Origin: Synechococcus sp. UW69
GTDB taxonomy: Bacteria > Cyanobacteriota > Cyanobacteriia > PCC-6307 > Cyanobiaceae
Direction of reading: 5' to 3'
DNA: 64,000 nucleotides
Assembly (NCBI RefSeq): GCF_900474185.1
Contig: NZ_UCNW01000004.1
Span: 62,001 to 126,000 of the forward strand
Under the pieces are notes generated by a model. It saw only the letters and a list, made by a program, of their open reading frames with translations. It was not told the origin of the DNA and ran no database searches. A program made the translations under genes and the position numbers. Positions 1 through 19,092 of the stretch are shown piece by piece (positions within the stretch are counted from its first letter, which is position 1; each line of letters opens with the position of its first letter).

Positions 1-170
1 CGATGGAGAAGGTGGTGGCGGCCATCGATGCACCAGCGAGCCAACCGTTGAGACGACGGCCGGCCACGAAATAATCCTCTTCGCCGCTGTTGCGGCGCGA
101 GAGCCACAACCCCAGCATCAGGGTGAGGGCGAGGTAGGCACCAAGAAGCAGCCAGTCGATTGCTGTCATT
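1..170 (-). CDS. Sodium:solute symporter family protein, N-terminus only
   Basis: The window edge cuts this gene, leaving the first 56 codons from an ATG at 168-170. The visible part reads as a hydrophobic first helix (about residues 4-24) followed by EEDYFVAGRRL and the start of a second helix. The EDYFxAGR pattern after helix 1 is the usual N-terminal signature of the solute:sodium symporter (SSS) family, inner-membrane carriers that couple Na+ entry to uptake of small solutes such as amino acids, urea or proline. The substrate cannot be told from this fragment. It lies 65 bases downstream of rlmN on the same strand and may be read through from it. Confidence 0.75.
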
Positions 171-235
171 CGAAGACCCTGTTCAGCAGCAGTCTGCTGA
201 TGAACACGCCATCAGCCCACCGTTCGTCCCAACGT

Positions 236-7542
<7,307 letters not shown>

Positions 7543-7584
7543 TTATGGAAGAAGGAGCGGGGAATCGGTTCGTTCGTTGATCCG

Positions 7585-10500
7585 TCAGTCCTCGTCGTAA
7601 TCCGCGACGCCGAGGGATTCGTAGGTGGGCCTGCTGGGGGTGCTGCGACGCGGGTTCACGTCCTGCATCAGATCCACTTCCTTGCCTTCATCGGTATAGA
7701 CGGCGATGTCCAGACCAAGAGACTGAAGCTCACGCATCAGCACCTTGAAGGATTCCGGCGTACCTGGACGGGGGATCGGCTTGCCCTTGACGATTGCGTT
7801 GAGGGCCTCGTTGCGGCCCTGCATGTCATCGGACTTGACCGTGAGCAGTTCCTGCAGGGTGTAAGCGGCGCCATAGGCCTCAAGTGCCCAAACTTCCATC
7901 TCACCAAGACGCTGGCCGCCTTGCTGTGCCTTACCACCCAGAGGCTGCTGGGTGACCAAGGAGTAGGGGCCGGTGGAACGAGCGTGGATCTTGTCGTCCA
8001 CCAGGTGGACCAGCTTGAGGAAGTGGGAATAGCCCACGGCCACGGGCTGGTCGAAGGGCAGTCCAGTGCGCCCATCACGCAGCTGGAGCTTGCCAGGATC
8101 TGCAGGGTCGTACACCCAACCCTTGCCGGGCTGCTTGGCGGCTTCCTTGAGGAAGGTCTCCACAGTCTGCTGAGACTTTTCAGCCCCATACATCTCATCG
8201 AAGGGAACGATGCGTACGCGGCAGTCCAAGTTGGACGCCGCCCAACCCATCAGCAGCTCAAACACCTGACCGACATTCATCCGGCTCGGCACACCCAGGG
8301 GGTTGAGCACGATGTCGACAGGGGTGCCGTCGGGGAGATAAGGCATGTCCTCCCGGGGAAGGATGCGGCTGATGATGCCCTTATTGCCATGGCGGCCTGC
8401 CATCTTGTCGCCGACCTGGATCTTGCGGCGCTGAGCCACATAAACCCTGACCACCATGTTGGCGCCAGGCGGCAGCTCATCACCCTGTTCACGGGTGTAG
8501 ATGCGCACATCCACAACGCGGCCGCGCTCAGTGCCAGGCACGCGCAGGGAGTTATCGCGAACATCGCGAGCCTTTTCACCGAAGATCGCGCGGAGCAGCT
8601 TCTCCTCCGGCGGCTGATCGGATTCGCCCTTGGGCGTCACCTTGCCCACCAGGATGTCGCCGCTTTCGACGAAAGCACCCACGCGAATGATGCCCATCTC
8701 GTCGAGGTTGCCGAGGCTTTCCTCAGCGACGTTGGGAATCTCTCGGGTGATCTCCTCGGGGCCGAGCTTGGTCTGCCGCGCTTCGATCTCATACTTCTCG
8801 ATGTGCACCGAGGTGTAGAGGTCGTCGGTAACCAGACGTTCGCTGACCAGCAGCGCGTCCTCGTAGTTGTAGCCCTCCCAAGGCATGTAAGCGATCAGAA
8901 CGTTCTGTCCGAGGGCGATCTCACCACCTTCACAGGCCGAGCCATCCGCCATCACCTGGCCGACGATCACGGGATCGCCACATCGGACGATCGGACGCTG
9001 GTTCAGACAGGTGTCCTGGTTGGAGCGCTGGTACTTCTGCAAGAAGTGGGTGTGCTCATTACCGTCCTCGTCCTGAACAACGATGGCGTTGGCATCCACA
9101 TAAGTGACGGTGCCATTCACCCGGGAGATCGGCACCATGCCGGAGTCGCGGGCCACTTGGGTCTCGAGACCGGTGCCCACCAGAGCACGCTCGGGGCGCA
9201 GCAGCGGCACAGCCTGACGCTGCATGTTGGAGCCCATCAGGGCCCGGTTGGCGTCATCGTGCTCCAAGAAGGGGATCAGGGACGTTGCCACGGAGATCAC
9301 CTGAACCGGCGATAGGGCGACGTAGTCGACCTGCTCGGGGGGGACCTTCTCAAAATCCTGGCGATAACGCACAGGAATCAGATCCGCCGTGATCCGACCG
9401 TCGCCCTCGGTGGCCACGTCACCTGGGGCAACGCGCACTTCGTCTTCACGGTCCGCGGACAGATAGATCGGGTCACCTTCCTTGATGACGACACCGTTCT
9501 CCACCTTCCAGAACGGGGTTTCGATGAAGCCGTATTCGTTGACCCTGGCATGGGTCGCCAGGGAGTTGATCAGACCGGCATTGGGACCTTCCGGCGTCTC
9601 AATCGGACAGAGGCGGCCGTAGTGGGAGGGGTGAATATCGCGGACGGCAAAGCCAGCACGCTCACGGGTGAGACCTCCAGGTCCCAGGGCCGAGATACGG
9701 CGCTTGTGGGTCAGCTCAGCCAGGGGGTTGGTCTGATCCATGAACTGGCTCAGCTGGCTGGAGCCAAAGAACTCCTTGATCGCCGCCACCAGAGGTTTGG
9801 GATTCACCAACTGCGCTGGAGTCAGCGAATCGGTTTCACCGACGGTCATCCGTTCCTTGATGATCCGCTCCAGGCGGTTGAGACCGACCCGAACCTGGTT
9901 TTGCAGCAGTTCACCGACGGAACGCACCCGGCGGTTGCCGAGATGATCAATGTCATCGAGGGTGGCTCCGCCAACATCCAGCTCCAGGTTGATCAAGTAA
10001 TCAAGGGTGGAAAGCACGTCCTCATGGGTGAGGGTGCGCACCGTGTCGGGGATGGTGAGGCGCAGCTTTTTGTTGATCTTGTAGCGACCGACCCTCCCGA
10101 GGTCGTAACGCTTTGGATCAAAGAAACGGGTCTGCAGCAGCTGCTGACCGCCGCTCACCGAGGGGGGTTCACCCGGACGAAGTTTCTTGTAAAGCTCTAG
10201 CAGTGCCTGGTCTTCCGAACTGATGCCCTCGTCATTAGCGGCATCGATCGACTTTTTATAGAACTCGGGATGACGCAGCTTGTCGAGCACGTCGTTGTCG
10301 GACAGCCCCATGGCACGCATGAGCACGTGCGCATTGATCTTGCGGGTCTTGTCCACACGGACGTGCAGCAAGTCGTTCTTGTCGGTCTCAAACTTCAGCC
10401 AGGCCCCCCGGTTGGGGATGACGCTGGCGTTGTATGTGCGCCGACCGTTCTTGTCCATTTCATCCTTGAAATAGACACCGGGGCTCCGCACGATCTGATT

Positions 10501-10878
10501 CACGATCACGCGCTCAGCACCGTTGATGATGAACGTGCCTCGCTCGGTCATCAGCGGCAATTCGCCGATAAAGACCTCCTGCTCTTTGATCTCACCGGTC
10601 TCCTTATTGACCAGACGGCAGGTGACATACATCTGCGAAGCAAAGGTCGCATCGCGACGCTTCGCCTCTTCCACATCGTGGCGGGGGCGCTTTAGGCGGT
10701 ACTCGCTACCAATGAAGTGCAGCTCCAGCTTGCCGGTGTAATCCGTGATCGGAGAGAAGCTTTCCAGCTCCTCAATCAGACCTTGATCCAAAAACCACTT
10801 AAAGCTGGCCCGCTGCACCTCCACCAGATCAGGGAGGTAGGTGGCGGTCTTGGCGACCTGAATCGCGCTGCTGCTCAT
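7585..10878 (-). CDS. rpoB: RNA polymerase subunit beta
   Basis: The 1097-residue beta subunit, which with the beta-prime halves forms the catalytic cleft of RNA polymerase. Recognisable conserved blocks include [20 protein letters not shown] and [20 protein letters not shown] in the rifampicin-binding region, the central [12 protein letters not shown] block, and the C-terminal [20 protein letters not shown]. Length fits cyanobacterial RpoB. It is preceded by 281 bases without a recognised gene, which probably hold its own promoter and leader, and is followed by rpoC1. Confidence 0.98.
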   Translation of the reverse strand: MSSSAIQVAKTATYLPDLVEVQRASFKWFLDQGLIEELESFSPITDYTGKLELHFIGSEYRLKRPRHDVEEAKRRDATFASQMYVTCRLVNKETGEIKEQEVFIGELPLMTERGTFIINGAERVIVNQIVRSPGVYFKDEMDKNGRRTYNASVIPNRGAWLKFETDKNDLLHVRVDKTRKINAHVLMRAMGLSDNDVLDKLRHPEFYKKSIDAANDEGISSEDQALLELYKKLRPGEPPSVSGGQQLLQTRFFDPKRYDLGRVGRYKINKKLRLTIPDTVRTLTHEDVLSTLDYLINLELDVGGATLDDIDHLGNRRVRSVGELLQNQVRVGLNRLERIIKERMTVGETDSLTPAQLVNPKPLVAAIKEFFGSSQLSQFMDQTNPLAELTHKRRISALGPGGLTRERAGFAVRDIHPSHYGRLCPIETPEGPNAGLINSLATHARVNEYGFIETPFWKVENGVVIKEGDPIYLSADREDEVRVAPGDVATEGDGRITADLIPVRYRQDFEKVPPEQVDYVALSPVQVISVATSLIPFLEHDDANRALMGSNMQRQAVPLLRPERALVGTGLETQVARDSGMVPISRVNGTVTYVDANAIVVQDEDGNEHTHFLQKYQRSNQDTCLNQRPIVRCGDPVIVGQVMADGSACEGGEIALGQNVLIAYMPWEGYNYEDALLVSERLVTDDLYTSVHIEKYEIEARQTKLGPEEITREIPNVAEESLGNLDEMGIIRVGAFVESGDILVGKVTPKGESDQPPEEKLLRAIFGEKARDVRDNSLRVPGTERGRVVDVRIYTREQGDELPPGANMVVRVYVAQRRKIQVGDKMAGRHGNKGIISRILPREDMPYLPDGTPVDIVLNPLGVPSRMNVGQVFELLMGWAASNLDCRVRIVPFDEMYGAEKSQQTVETFLKEAAKQPGKGWVYDPADPGKLQLRDGRTGLPFDQPVAVGYSHFLKLVHLVDDKIHARSTGPYSLVTQQPLGGKAQQGGQRLGEMEVWALEAYGAAYTLQELLTVKSDDMQGRNEALNAIVKGKPIPRPGTPESFKVLMRELQSLGLDIAVYTDEGKEVDLMQDVNPRRSTPSRPTYESLGVADYDED

Positions 10879-11159
10879 GCGGGGACCGGCAGAGAGGACG
10901 AAGGGACTGGGCAGGACTGGGTTGGCGGCAAAAGCTCACCCGACAGGACGATTCGCCACAACAGCGGCACCGACGGTTTCCAGGAAGGAACCGACAGAGC
11001 CGCTGCTGCTGTTCAGAAATCGCGGGTCAGATCAGCTGACGACGACAAGTGCACCGGAAGGAAATGGACGCTTCAGGCACCACGCACAAGAACGAATCCC
11101 ACGCATGGCCAGGCCAATACAACATCTTACATATGGAGTCGACACTCTTGGAAGAGCAG
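10879..11159. other. Intergenic region upstream of rpoB
   Basis: 281 bases between the tatD stop and the rpoB start, both on the minus strand. It is the longest spacer in the rpsT-tatD-rpoB-rpoC1-rpoC2 run, so it is the likely site of a dedicated rpoB promoter and 5-prime leader. Reading the minus strand, a TAAGAT element lies near 11125-11135 in a locally AT-richer patch, but no convincing -35 partner is seen. Short open frames across it look like chance. No RNA gene is recognised. Confidence 0.4.
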
Positions 11160-11948
11160 TTAAGGGAGTCCAAACAAACGTCGGGCGTTGGCGGTGCTGC
11201 TGCAAGCCACGCTCTCGAGATCCACACCCCGCAGCTCAGCCACACGCGTCGCGACAGAGGCCACAAAGGCCGGCTCATTGCGCTTGCCGCGACGAGGCAC
11301 GGGAGCCAAGAAGGGGCAATCGGTTTCCACCAAAAACCGATCTTCAGGCACCTGACGGGCGCAGTCGTGGGTGGGCTCAGCTTTGGGGAAGGTCACGGTG
11401 CCACTGAAGCTGATATACATCCCGAGCTCCAGGAACTGCTGCATTTCATCGGGAGTGCCGCCCCAGCAATGCATGACCCCCGCGGGACAACGGCCCTCCG
11501 CCTGACGGGCCCGAAGTTCAACCAGCATCGGCTCGGCGGCATCACGACAGTGAATGATCACCGGCAGGTTCAGCTCCACCGCCAGATCCAGCTGCGGACG
11601 CAGCACAGCAAGCTGCTCCTCCAGGTTCTTGTCGCGGAAGAGATCGAGCCCGAGTTCACCGATAGCGACCACCCGGTCATCCTCCAAAGCCGCCCGACGC
11701 AGCACCGCCACCGTGTCATCAGCCCAATGCTGGGTATCTAAAGGATGAACTCCAACTGAATACCGCATTTCAGGGAACCGATCAGCCAGTGCCCGGATCG
11801 CAGGAATTTCGGAAGGTTCAACGCAGGCATGCAACAGAGCGCCGACACCGGCCTCGCGCCAACGTGAGGCCACCTCGTCGAGGTCCTCGTCAAAATTGCG
11901 AAAGACGATGTGACAGTGACTGTCGATCAGCGTCGGAGTGGGAGACAC
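11160..11948 (-). CDS. tatD: TatD-family metal-dependent hydrolase
   Basis: A 262-residue member of the amidohydrolase-fold TatD family, which includes 3-prime to 5-prime DNases and repair-associated exonucleases. All metal-site signatures are present: IDSHCH at the N-terminus, IGELGLDL in the middle, then IIHCRDA, GVMHCWGG and the late VETDCPFLAP. Length is normal. It sits between rpsT and rpoB on the same strand, a neighbourhood I recall as recurrent in cyanobacteria. The biochemical substrate in this organism is not shown by the sequence. Confidence 0.9.
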   Translation of the reverse strand: MSPTPTLIDSHCHIVFRNFDEDLDEVASRWREAGVGALLHACVEPSEIPAIRALADRFPEMRYSVGVHPLDTQHWADDTVAVLRRAALEDDRVVAIGELGLDLFRDKNLEEQLAVLRPQLDLAVELNLPVIIHCRDAAEPMLVELRARQAEGRCPAGVMHCWGGTPDEMQQFLELGMYISFSGTVTFPKAEPTHDCARQVPEDRFLVETDCPFLAPVPRRGKRNEPAFVASVATRVAELRGVDLESVACSSTANARRLFGLP

Positions 11949-11996
11949 AGCTGGGCCGAAACGCGCTTTCGGCCCATTCTGCCGGTTGAAACCGAA

Positions 11997-13700
<1,704 letters not shown>

Positions 13701-13708
<8 letters not shown>

Positions 13709-14420
13709 GGCGCTTCTCCAGGCTGCGGACCCCCGCCACGCCATCAGCGATCTCGCCCACCAACACCTCATCGGTGATGTTGACGAACAATCCGTTTTCC
13801 AGCACTCCTGGGATGTTGTTGATGGTCTGCTCCAGGGCCACCGGATCGGTGATGCCTCCATTGAGCTTGGCGTCCAACACCAAATTGCCCTGATCCGTGA
13901 CCACGGGGCCGGCCTTGCGCTGGGCCATCCGCAGTTCAGCAGTACCCCCCAGGGCTTCCAGCTGCTGCTTCACCTGGCGCCAGGCGCCCGGAAGAACTTC
14001 AACAGGCAGCAGAAAACTGAGGTTGAGACGATCCACAAGTTTCGTGGAATCCACCACCACCACAAAACGATCGGCCCGTGCCGCTACGAGTTTTTCCTGC
14101 ACATGGCAAGCACCACCGCCCTTGATCAGCTGGAAGCCAGGATCGACTTCATCAGCACCGTCTATGGCCAGATCAATGCGGTTGACGGCATTGAGGCTGA
14201 GCAAAGGGATGTTCAGCTCTGCGGCCAGCACCTCTCCCTGGAAGGAGGTGGTGACACCAACGATGTCTTTGAGTTGGCCGCTGGCGAGCTTGGCACCCAG
14301 GCCTTGAATCATTAGTGCGGCAGTCGACCCAGATCCCAGCCCCAGCACCATGCCGTCTTTGATCTGTTCAACAGCGGCATCGGCCACTGCCTGCTTCATC
14401 TGGGTCTGAAGATCAGCCAT
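13701..14420 (-). CDS. rpiA: Ribose-5-phosphate isomerase A
   Basis: Interconverts ribose 5-phosphate and ribulose 5-phosphate, a step shared by the Calvin cycle and the pentose phosphate pathway, and so important in a photoautotroph. The 239-residue protein has the phosphate-binding GLGSGSTA near residue 28, AIDGADEVD with the active-site Asp residues, and [14 protein letters not shown] with the catalytic lysine. The 3-prime end overlaps that of hisD; the htrA-like gene lies 37 bases upstream on the same strand. Confidence 0.97.
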
Positions 14421-14457
14421 CAGGTCTCGTCCTTTGGGCGCGACCGTAGCAAGGGTT

Positions 14458-15585
<1,128 letters not shown>

Positions 15586-15707
15586 TTATCGGATCCAGCC
15601 GGGGAAGCGGGCGTTGGTCCCGATCGATCGCAATCTCAGAACGCCCATTGCAATTGGAGGACAAGCCTAAAAAATCCAGCTAAGAATCAAGCAAACGCAG
15701 TTTTCGC

Positions 15708-16568
15708 ATGCGTGCATTTCTGGCTCCAGCGGCAGCGCTGCTTGCCCTGGCTGGTCCAGTTGCCCTGACTCCACAAGCCTCCGCGGAAAGCACAACGCTT
15801 AAGGCGGTGATTTTTGAGGAAGTCAAGCCGCTGTATCAAAAAACCGACACCGGCTACGAAGGCCTCGGGGTTGATGTTCTCGAACAGATCCGGATTCAGG
15901 CCAACCGCCGCAACGTGACTTACCGAGTCGCGTCTTCCGTCAATGACGGCATTGGTGCCGTCATCACCGGCAAGGCCGACATCGCCTGTGGTGTGGCCTT
16001 CACCTGGGGCCGCTCCACTCAGGTCACTTACAGCCTTCCCTTCGGCGTCGGTGGCACACGGCTGCTGATGGCCAGAGATACCAGCATCGATGGAACCCCT
16101 GACTCGTTGGCAGGAGAAACCATCGGCGTGGTCAAGGACACCGCCTCCGCCAAGGTTCTGAAGAGCGTGGTGCCCGGCGCCACACTGAAAAACTTCGACA
16201 CCCCTAAGGAAGCGTTGGATGCCTTCTACACGGGTGACGTTCCGATCCTCGGTGGTGGAACCCTCTGGTTGGCCGCCAACAGCCGAATCGACAAAACGGC
16301 TCTACTGCCCTTCCGCCCCTACGGCCGCTCGGGCATCAGCTGCATCGTCAAGCAGGACAACGGCAAGCTGCTCTCGTCCACCAACATCGCGTTGGGACAA
16401 ATGATGCAGGCCTACATGGATGGTGATGCCGGAACGCGCCGCATGATCAACCGTTGGATTGGTCCCGGCAGCGATGTGGGCCTGAGCCAGGAAACAATTC
16501 GGTCTCTTTACGGCCTGATCCTCAGCATCACAGCAGAAATCAACACCCCAGCGACACCGGGAATCTGA
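15708..16568 (+). CDS. grrP: Orphan extracellular substrate-binding-like protein of the GRR cassette (GrrP-like)
   Basis: A 286-residue protein with a clear signal peptide (residues 1-26, ending TPQASA) and a family 3 periplasmic binding protein fold: GLGVDVLEQI, then GIGAVITGKADIACG, and the hinge-like TYSLPFGVGGTRLLMA. Family 3 proteins normally feed amino acids to an ABC transporter, but no permease or ATPase lies nearby. The gene stands 40 bases before the glycine-rich precursor and its radical SAM enzyme, the arrangement for which the GrrP name is used. Family knowledge supports the assignment; its ligand and role in peptide maturation or export are unknown. Confidence 0.8.
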   Translation: MRAFLAPAAALLALAGPVALTPQASAESTTLKAVIFEEVKPLYQKTDTGYEGLGVDVLEQIRIQANRRNVTYRVASSVNDGIGAVITGKADIACGVAFTWGRSTQVTYSLPFGVGGTRLLMARDTSIDGTPDSLAGETIGVVKDTASAKVLKSVVPGATLKNFDTPKEALDAFYTGDVPILGGGTLWLAANSRIDKTALLPFRPYGRSGISCIVKQDNGKLLSSTNIALGQMMQAYMDGDAGTRRMINRWIGPGSDVGLSQETIRSLYGLILSITAEINTPATPGI

Positions 16569-16608
16569 CTGTTCCGCGATTGCTTTCCTTCTTTATCAAT
16601 CAACAGCC

Positions 16609-17010
16609 ATGAAGCGTTCTCTCATTGCCTTTCAAGCACTGCTGGCCTCCAGCGCCGTGCTGTGCCAAACCGCCCAAGCCAGCTCCAGCTACAGCGCGCC
16701 TGAGCAACTCAACGGTCAGGCCAAAGCCAACAGCATCGAAGCCCGAATCGAAGCGGTGCGGAACACCGACTGGGGCAGCCTGCTCAAGGATCCTGAAATC
16801 GAAGGTGAGCTTGTTGCCAAGAGCAAATGGAAAAACGGCAAGGGCAAAAAGTTCGGCAACAGCCGTGGAAAAGGCAAGTGGGGCAACGGAAAGAGCGGCA
16901 ACAAGTGGGGCAATAGCCGCCGCACCTGGGGCAACGGTGGCTACGGCGGTGGCTGGCGCAACGGTGGCGGTGGCTGGAAGAACGGTGGCGGCGGATTCGT
17001 GAACTGGTGA
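16609..17010 (+). CDS. grrA: Glycine-rich repeat RiPP precursor with aromatic-X-Asn motifs (GrrA/OscA-like)
   Basis: A 133-residue precursor. Residues 1-24 are a signal peptide ending TAQA. Residues 25-70 form a leader with charged, helical-looking sequence (ANSIEARIEAVR). From residue 71 the protein is almost only Gly, Asn, Lys, Arg, Ser and aromatics, with eight aromatic-X-Asn tripeptides: WKN 74, FGN 82, WGN 91, WGN 100, WGN 107, WRN 116, WKN 123 and FVN 130, plus YGG at 112. In the OscA/GrrM class these tripeptides are the sites where the radical SAM enzyme joins the aromatic ring to the Asn beta-carbon, giving three-residue cyclophanes. The last codons overlap the maturase start (GTGA). 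The modification itself is inferred. Confidence 0.88.
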   Translation: MKRSLIAFQALLASSAVLCQTAQASSSYSAPEQLNGQAKANSIEARIEAVRNTDWGSLLKDPEIEGELVAKSKWKNGKGKKFGNSRGKGKWGNGKSGNKWGNSRRTWGNGGYGGGWRNGGGGWKNGGGGFVNW

Positions 17011-18194
17011 TTGTTTCTTCCCCAAATGTCAGGCCCGACCTCAACCGGTTCGGGCCCATCGGCCTCGTGGTTGTGCAGTCGACATCGCTGTGCAACCTCG
17101 ATTGCTCCTATTGCTATCTGCCGGATCGGCAGAAGAAGCGGGTTTTCGACCTCGATCTACTGCCTCTGTTGATCCAGCGGATTCTGGAAAGCCCCTATGC
17201 CGGGCCGGAGTTCGGACTTGTATGGCATGCCGGGGAACCGCTCACCCTGCCCACCAGTTGGTACGACGAGGCAACGGCGATCCTGCATCGCAGCCTCGAG
17301 CAGTTCAACGCCCAGGGGCTGGACTTCACCCAGCACGTTCAGACCAACGCAACGTTGATCAACGATGCGTGGTGCGACTGCTTCCGGCGCAACCGCATCG
17401 TGGTGGGGATCAGTGTGGATGGCCCAGAGGACATCCACGACGCCCACCGGCGCTTCCGCAATGGACGTGGCTCCCACGCCATGGCGATGAAAGGGATTGA
17501 AGCCCTGCATCGCAACGATGTGCCCTTCCACTGCATCTCGGTGGTCACCGCTGATGCCATGGAGCAACCGGAGCGGATGTATCGCTTCTTCCGGGACAAC
17601 GGCATCACCGATGTGGGCTTCAACGTTGAGGAACAGGAGGGCATTCACACCAGCTCCTCGATGCAAGGCTCAGTCATGGAGGAGAAATATCGCGACTTCC
17701 TCCGGGCTTTCTGGCGCCTTAGCGAGCAAGACGGTCATCCCGTCGTGCTGCGGGAATTCGAGCAGGTGATCAGCCTGATTCAAGGCAACGAACGGATGAC
17801 CCAGAACGAGCTCAATCGCCCGTTCTCGATTCTCAGCGTTGATTCGGATGGAAATTTCTCCACTTTCGACCCCGAGCTGCTGTCGGTTGCCAGCGACCGC
17901 TACGGCACCTTCAACCTCGGCAACCTGCGTGATCTGTCGTTGGTGGAGTCCACCAAAACCGATCAGTTCCGTCGCCTCCTGGCTGACATGAGCAGCGGTG
18001 TCGACACCTGCCACAAGGGCTGCGAATACTTCGGGCTCTGTGGTGGGGGCACCGGCAGCAACAAGTTCTGGGAGCACGGCAGCCTGGCAGCCAGCGAAAC
18101 CAATGCCTGTCGCTTCGGCACCCAGATTCCTGTTCAGGTATTGCTGGAGCGGTTCGAAGAGGGTCCTCCCCTGACTCCCATCACACCCAATTGA
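17007..18194 (+). CDS. grrM: Radical SAM/SPASM cyclophane-forming peptide maturase (GrrM/OscB-like)
   Basis: A 395-residue maturase. The N-terminal CNLDCSYC gives the CxxxCxxC cluster site (Cys29, Cys33, Cys36); a radical SAM barrel follows, with HAGEPL and a GISVDGPEDIHD block. The C-terminal SPASM region contains CHKGCEYFGLCGG (Cys335, Cys339, Cys345) and Cys368, which would bind auxiliary iron-sulfur clusters. The GTG start overlaps the precursor stop, indicating coupled translation. Enzymes of this group are known to form a carbon-carbon bond between an aromatic ring and the third residue of an aromatic-X-Asn motif; the adjacent precursor is the obvious substrate. The specific product is inferred. 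Confidence 0.92.
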   Translation: MIVSSPNVRPDLNRFGPIGLVVVQSTSLCNLDCSYCYLPDRQKKRVFDLDLLPLLIQRILESPYAGPEFGLVWHAGEPLTLPTSWYDEATAILHRSLEQFNAQGLDFTQHVQTNATLINDAWCDCFRRNRIVVGISVDGPEDIHDAHRRFRNGRGSHAMAMKGIEALHRNDVPFHCISVVTADAMEQPERMYRFFRDNGITDVGFNVEEQEGIHTSSSMQGSVMEEKYRDFLRAFWRLSEQDGHPVVLREFEQVISLIQGNERMTQNELNRPFSILSVDSDGNFSTFDPELLSVASDRYGTFNLGNLRDLSLVESTKTDQFRRLLADMSSGVDTCHKGCEYFGLCGGGTGSNKFWEHGSLAASETNACRFGTQIPVQVLLERFEEGPPLTPITPN

Positions 18195-18205
18195 TCTGGT
18201 TCTCC

Positions 18206-18667
18206 ATGCGGTCCATCGCTGTCCTGCCTGTCCTAGGCCTGCTGCTCATTCCGATGCAGGCCAGTGCCGCCTGCACCTTTCTGACTCCGGTGGGCGGCGG
18301 CGAGCCCATTGTGAAAAAAAAGGTGGAGCGTCCCAAAGGGCTCATCGGTAAAGCCGTCGGCCGCACCAACTGGAACACCGATTTCGTGGTGGATCAGCCC
18401 TACCGCAGTTTCAAGCTGTTTTTCACCGCCGATTCCAGCGACCCCAGCAGTTATCCCATTCAGGCCTTCCTCAAATTCAGCGATGGAAGCAACAGCAAGG
18501 TGGCCGATGAACAACTGCAGCCCCCAGTGGGCACCGGCCGCATGTTTGGGCCCTTCCAGCAGGTCTCAGGCAAGAGCATCAGCCAGGTGAATTTCCGGAT
18601 CGGGGCCAACAGCGACCCGCAAGCCACTGGATTCAGCTACCGCATTTCCGTACAGGGCTGCCACTGA
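18206..18667 (+). CDS. Secreted protein of unknown function, fourth gene of the GRR cassette
   Basis: I do not recognise a family. From the ATG at 18206 the protein is 153 residues with a signal peptide (MRSIAVLPVLG to about MQASA) and a mature part starting ACTF. The longer frame from a TTG at 18191 would put six residues before the signal, so the ATG is preferred. The mature chain has a lysine-rich segment (VKKKVERPK), then alternating hydrophobic and polar residues suggesting beta strands, and two cysteines (ACTF at the N-terminus, QGCH at the C-terminus) that could form a disulfide. It starts 11 bases after the maturase stop, so it probably shares its transcript and acts outside the cytoplasm. 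Confidence 0.8.
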   Translation: MRSIAVLPVLGLLLIPMQASAACTFLTPVGGGEPIVKKKVERPKGLIGKAVGRTNWNTDFVVDQPYRSFKLFFTADSSDPSSYPIQAFLKFSDGSNSKVADEQLQPPVGTGRMFGPFQQVSGKSISQVNFRIGANSDPQATGFSYRISVQGCH

Positions 18668-18725
18668 TCGCACTGCGGCTCTTCAACCTTCTGCCTAGCT
18701 TCGGGCCAATTTGTGATCTTCAGCC

Positions 18726-18983
18726 TTGAGCGAATCCGCTGATTCACAACGATGTCAGATCTGCCAGGTCGTCATCGAGTCCTCCCCAGGACTACCGGAC
18801 ACTGTGCAGTTCAGCAATGGCCCCAAGGGCAGCCGCAGCAAACTTTGGAGTCGCGTCTGTCAGTACGTGACTGATCCGGACCGTCAGCGCATTTGCATCA
18901 ATCAGGATTCCGAAGGTCGCGGCACCGAACAGGCTGGCGACGCTTTCCCCGATGCACCGCCCATCGATCTAGGCAAAACCTGA
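18726..18983 (+). CDS. Small hypothetical protein with CxxC and paired Cys
   Basis: An 85-residue frame from a TTG start. It has CQIC at residues 10-13, RVCQY around 44 and a further cysteine in RICINQD near 58, so it could bind a metal through four cysteines. The central SNGPKGSRSKLWSRVCQY segment looks like a conserved block, and I recall similar short proteins in marine picocyanobacteria, though I cannot verify this. No ATG lies in frame near the start. It sits between the GRR cassette and rimP on the same strand; it is not clearly part of either operon. Confidence 0.65.
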   Translation: MSESADSQRCQICQVVIESSPGLPDTVQFSNGPKGSRSKLWSRVCQYVTDPDRQRICINQDSEGRGTEQAGDAFPDAPPIDLGKT

Positions 18984-19092
18984 CGGATGGCAGGCAGTCC
19001 CCTACATTGAAGGTGTGTCCGACGGGCATCTCCCTGCGGAGATCGGTCACAACTGAAATGCACGTCGGACCGACGTCCGCCCTCAGTTCGCG

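Noticed and set aside
7921-9315. 464-codon plus-strand frame opposite rpoB
   Set aside because: Antisense shadow of rpoB; no signal, domain or ribosome site.
16600-17025. 141-codon minus-strand frame opposite the RiPP precursor
   Set aside because: Ala/Val/Pro-rich shadow of the Gly-rich coding strand; the plus-strand precursor with signal peptide explains the sequence.
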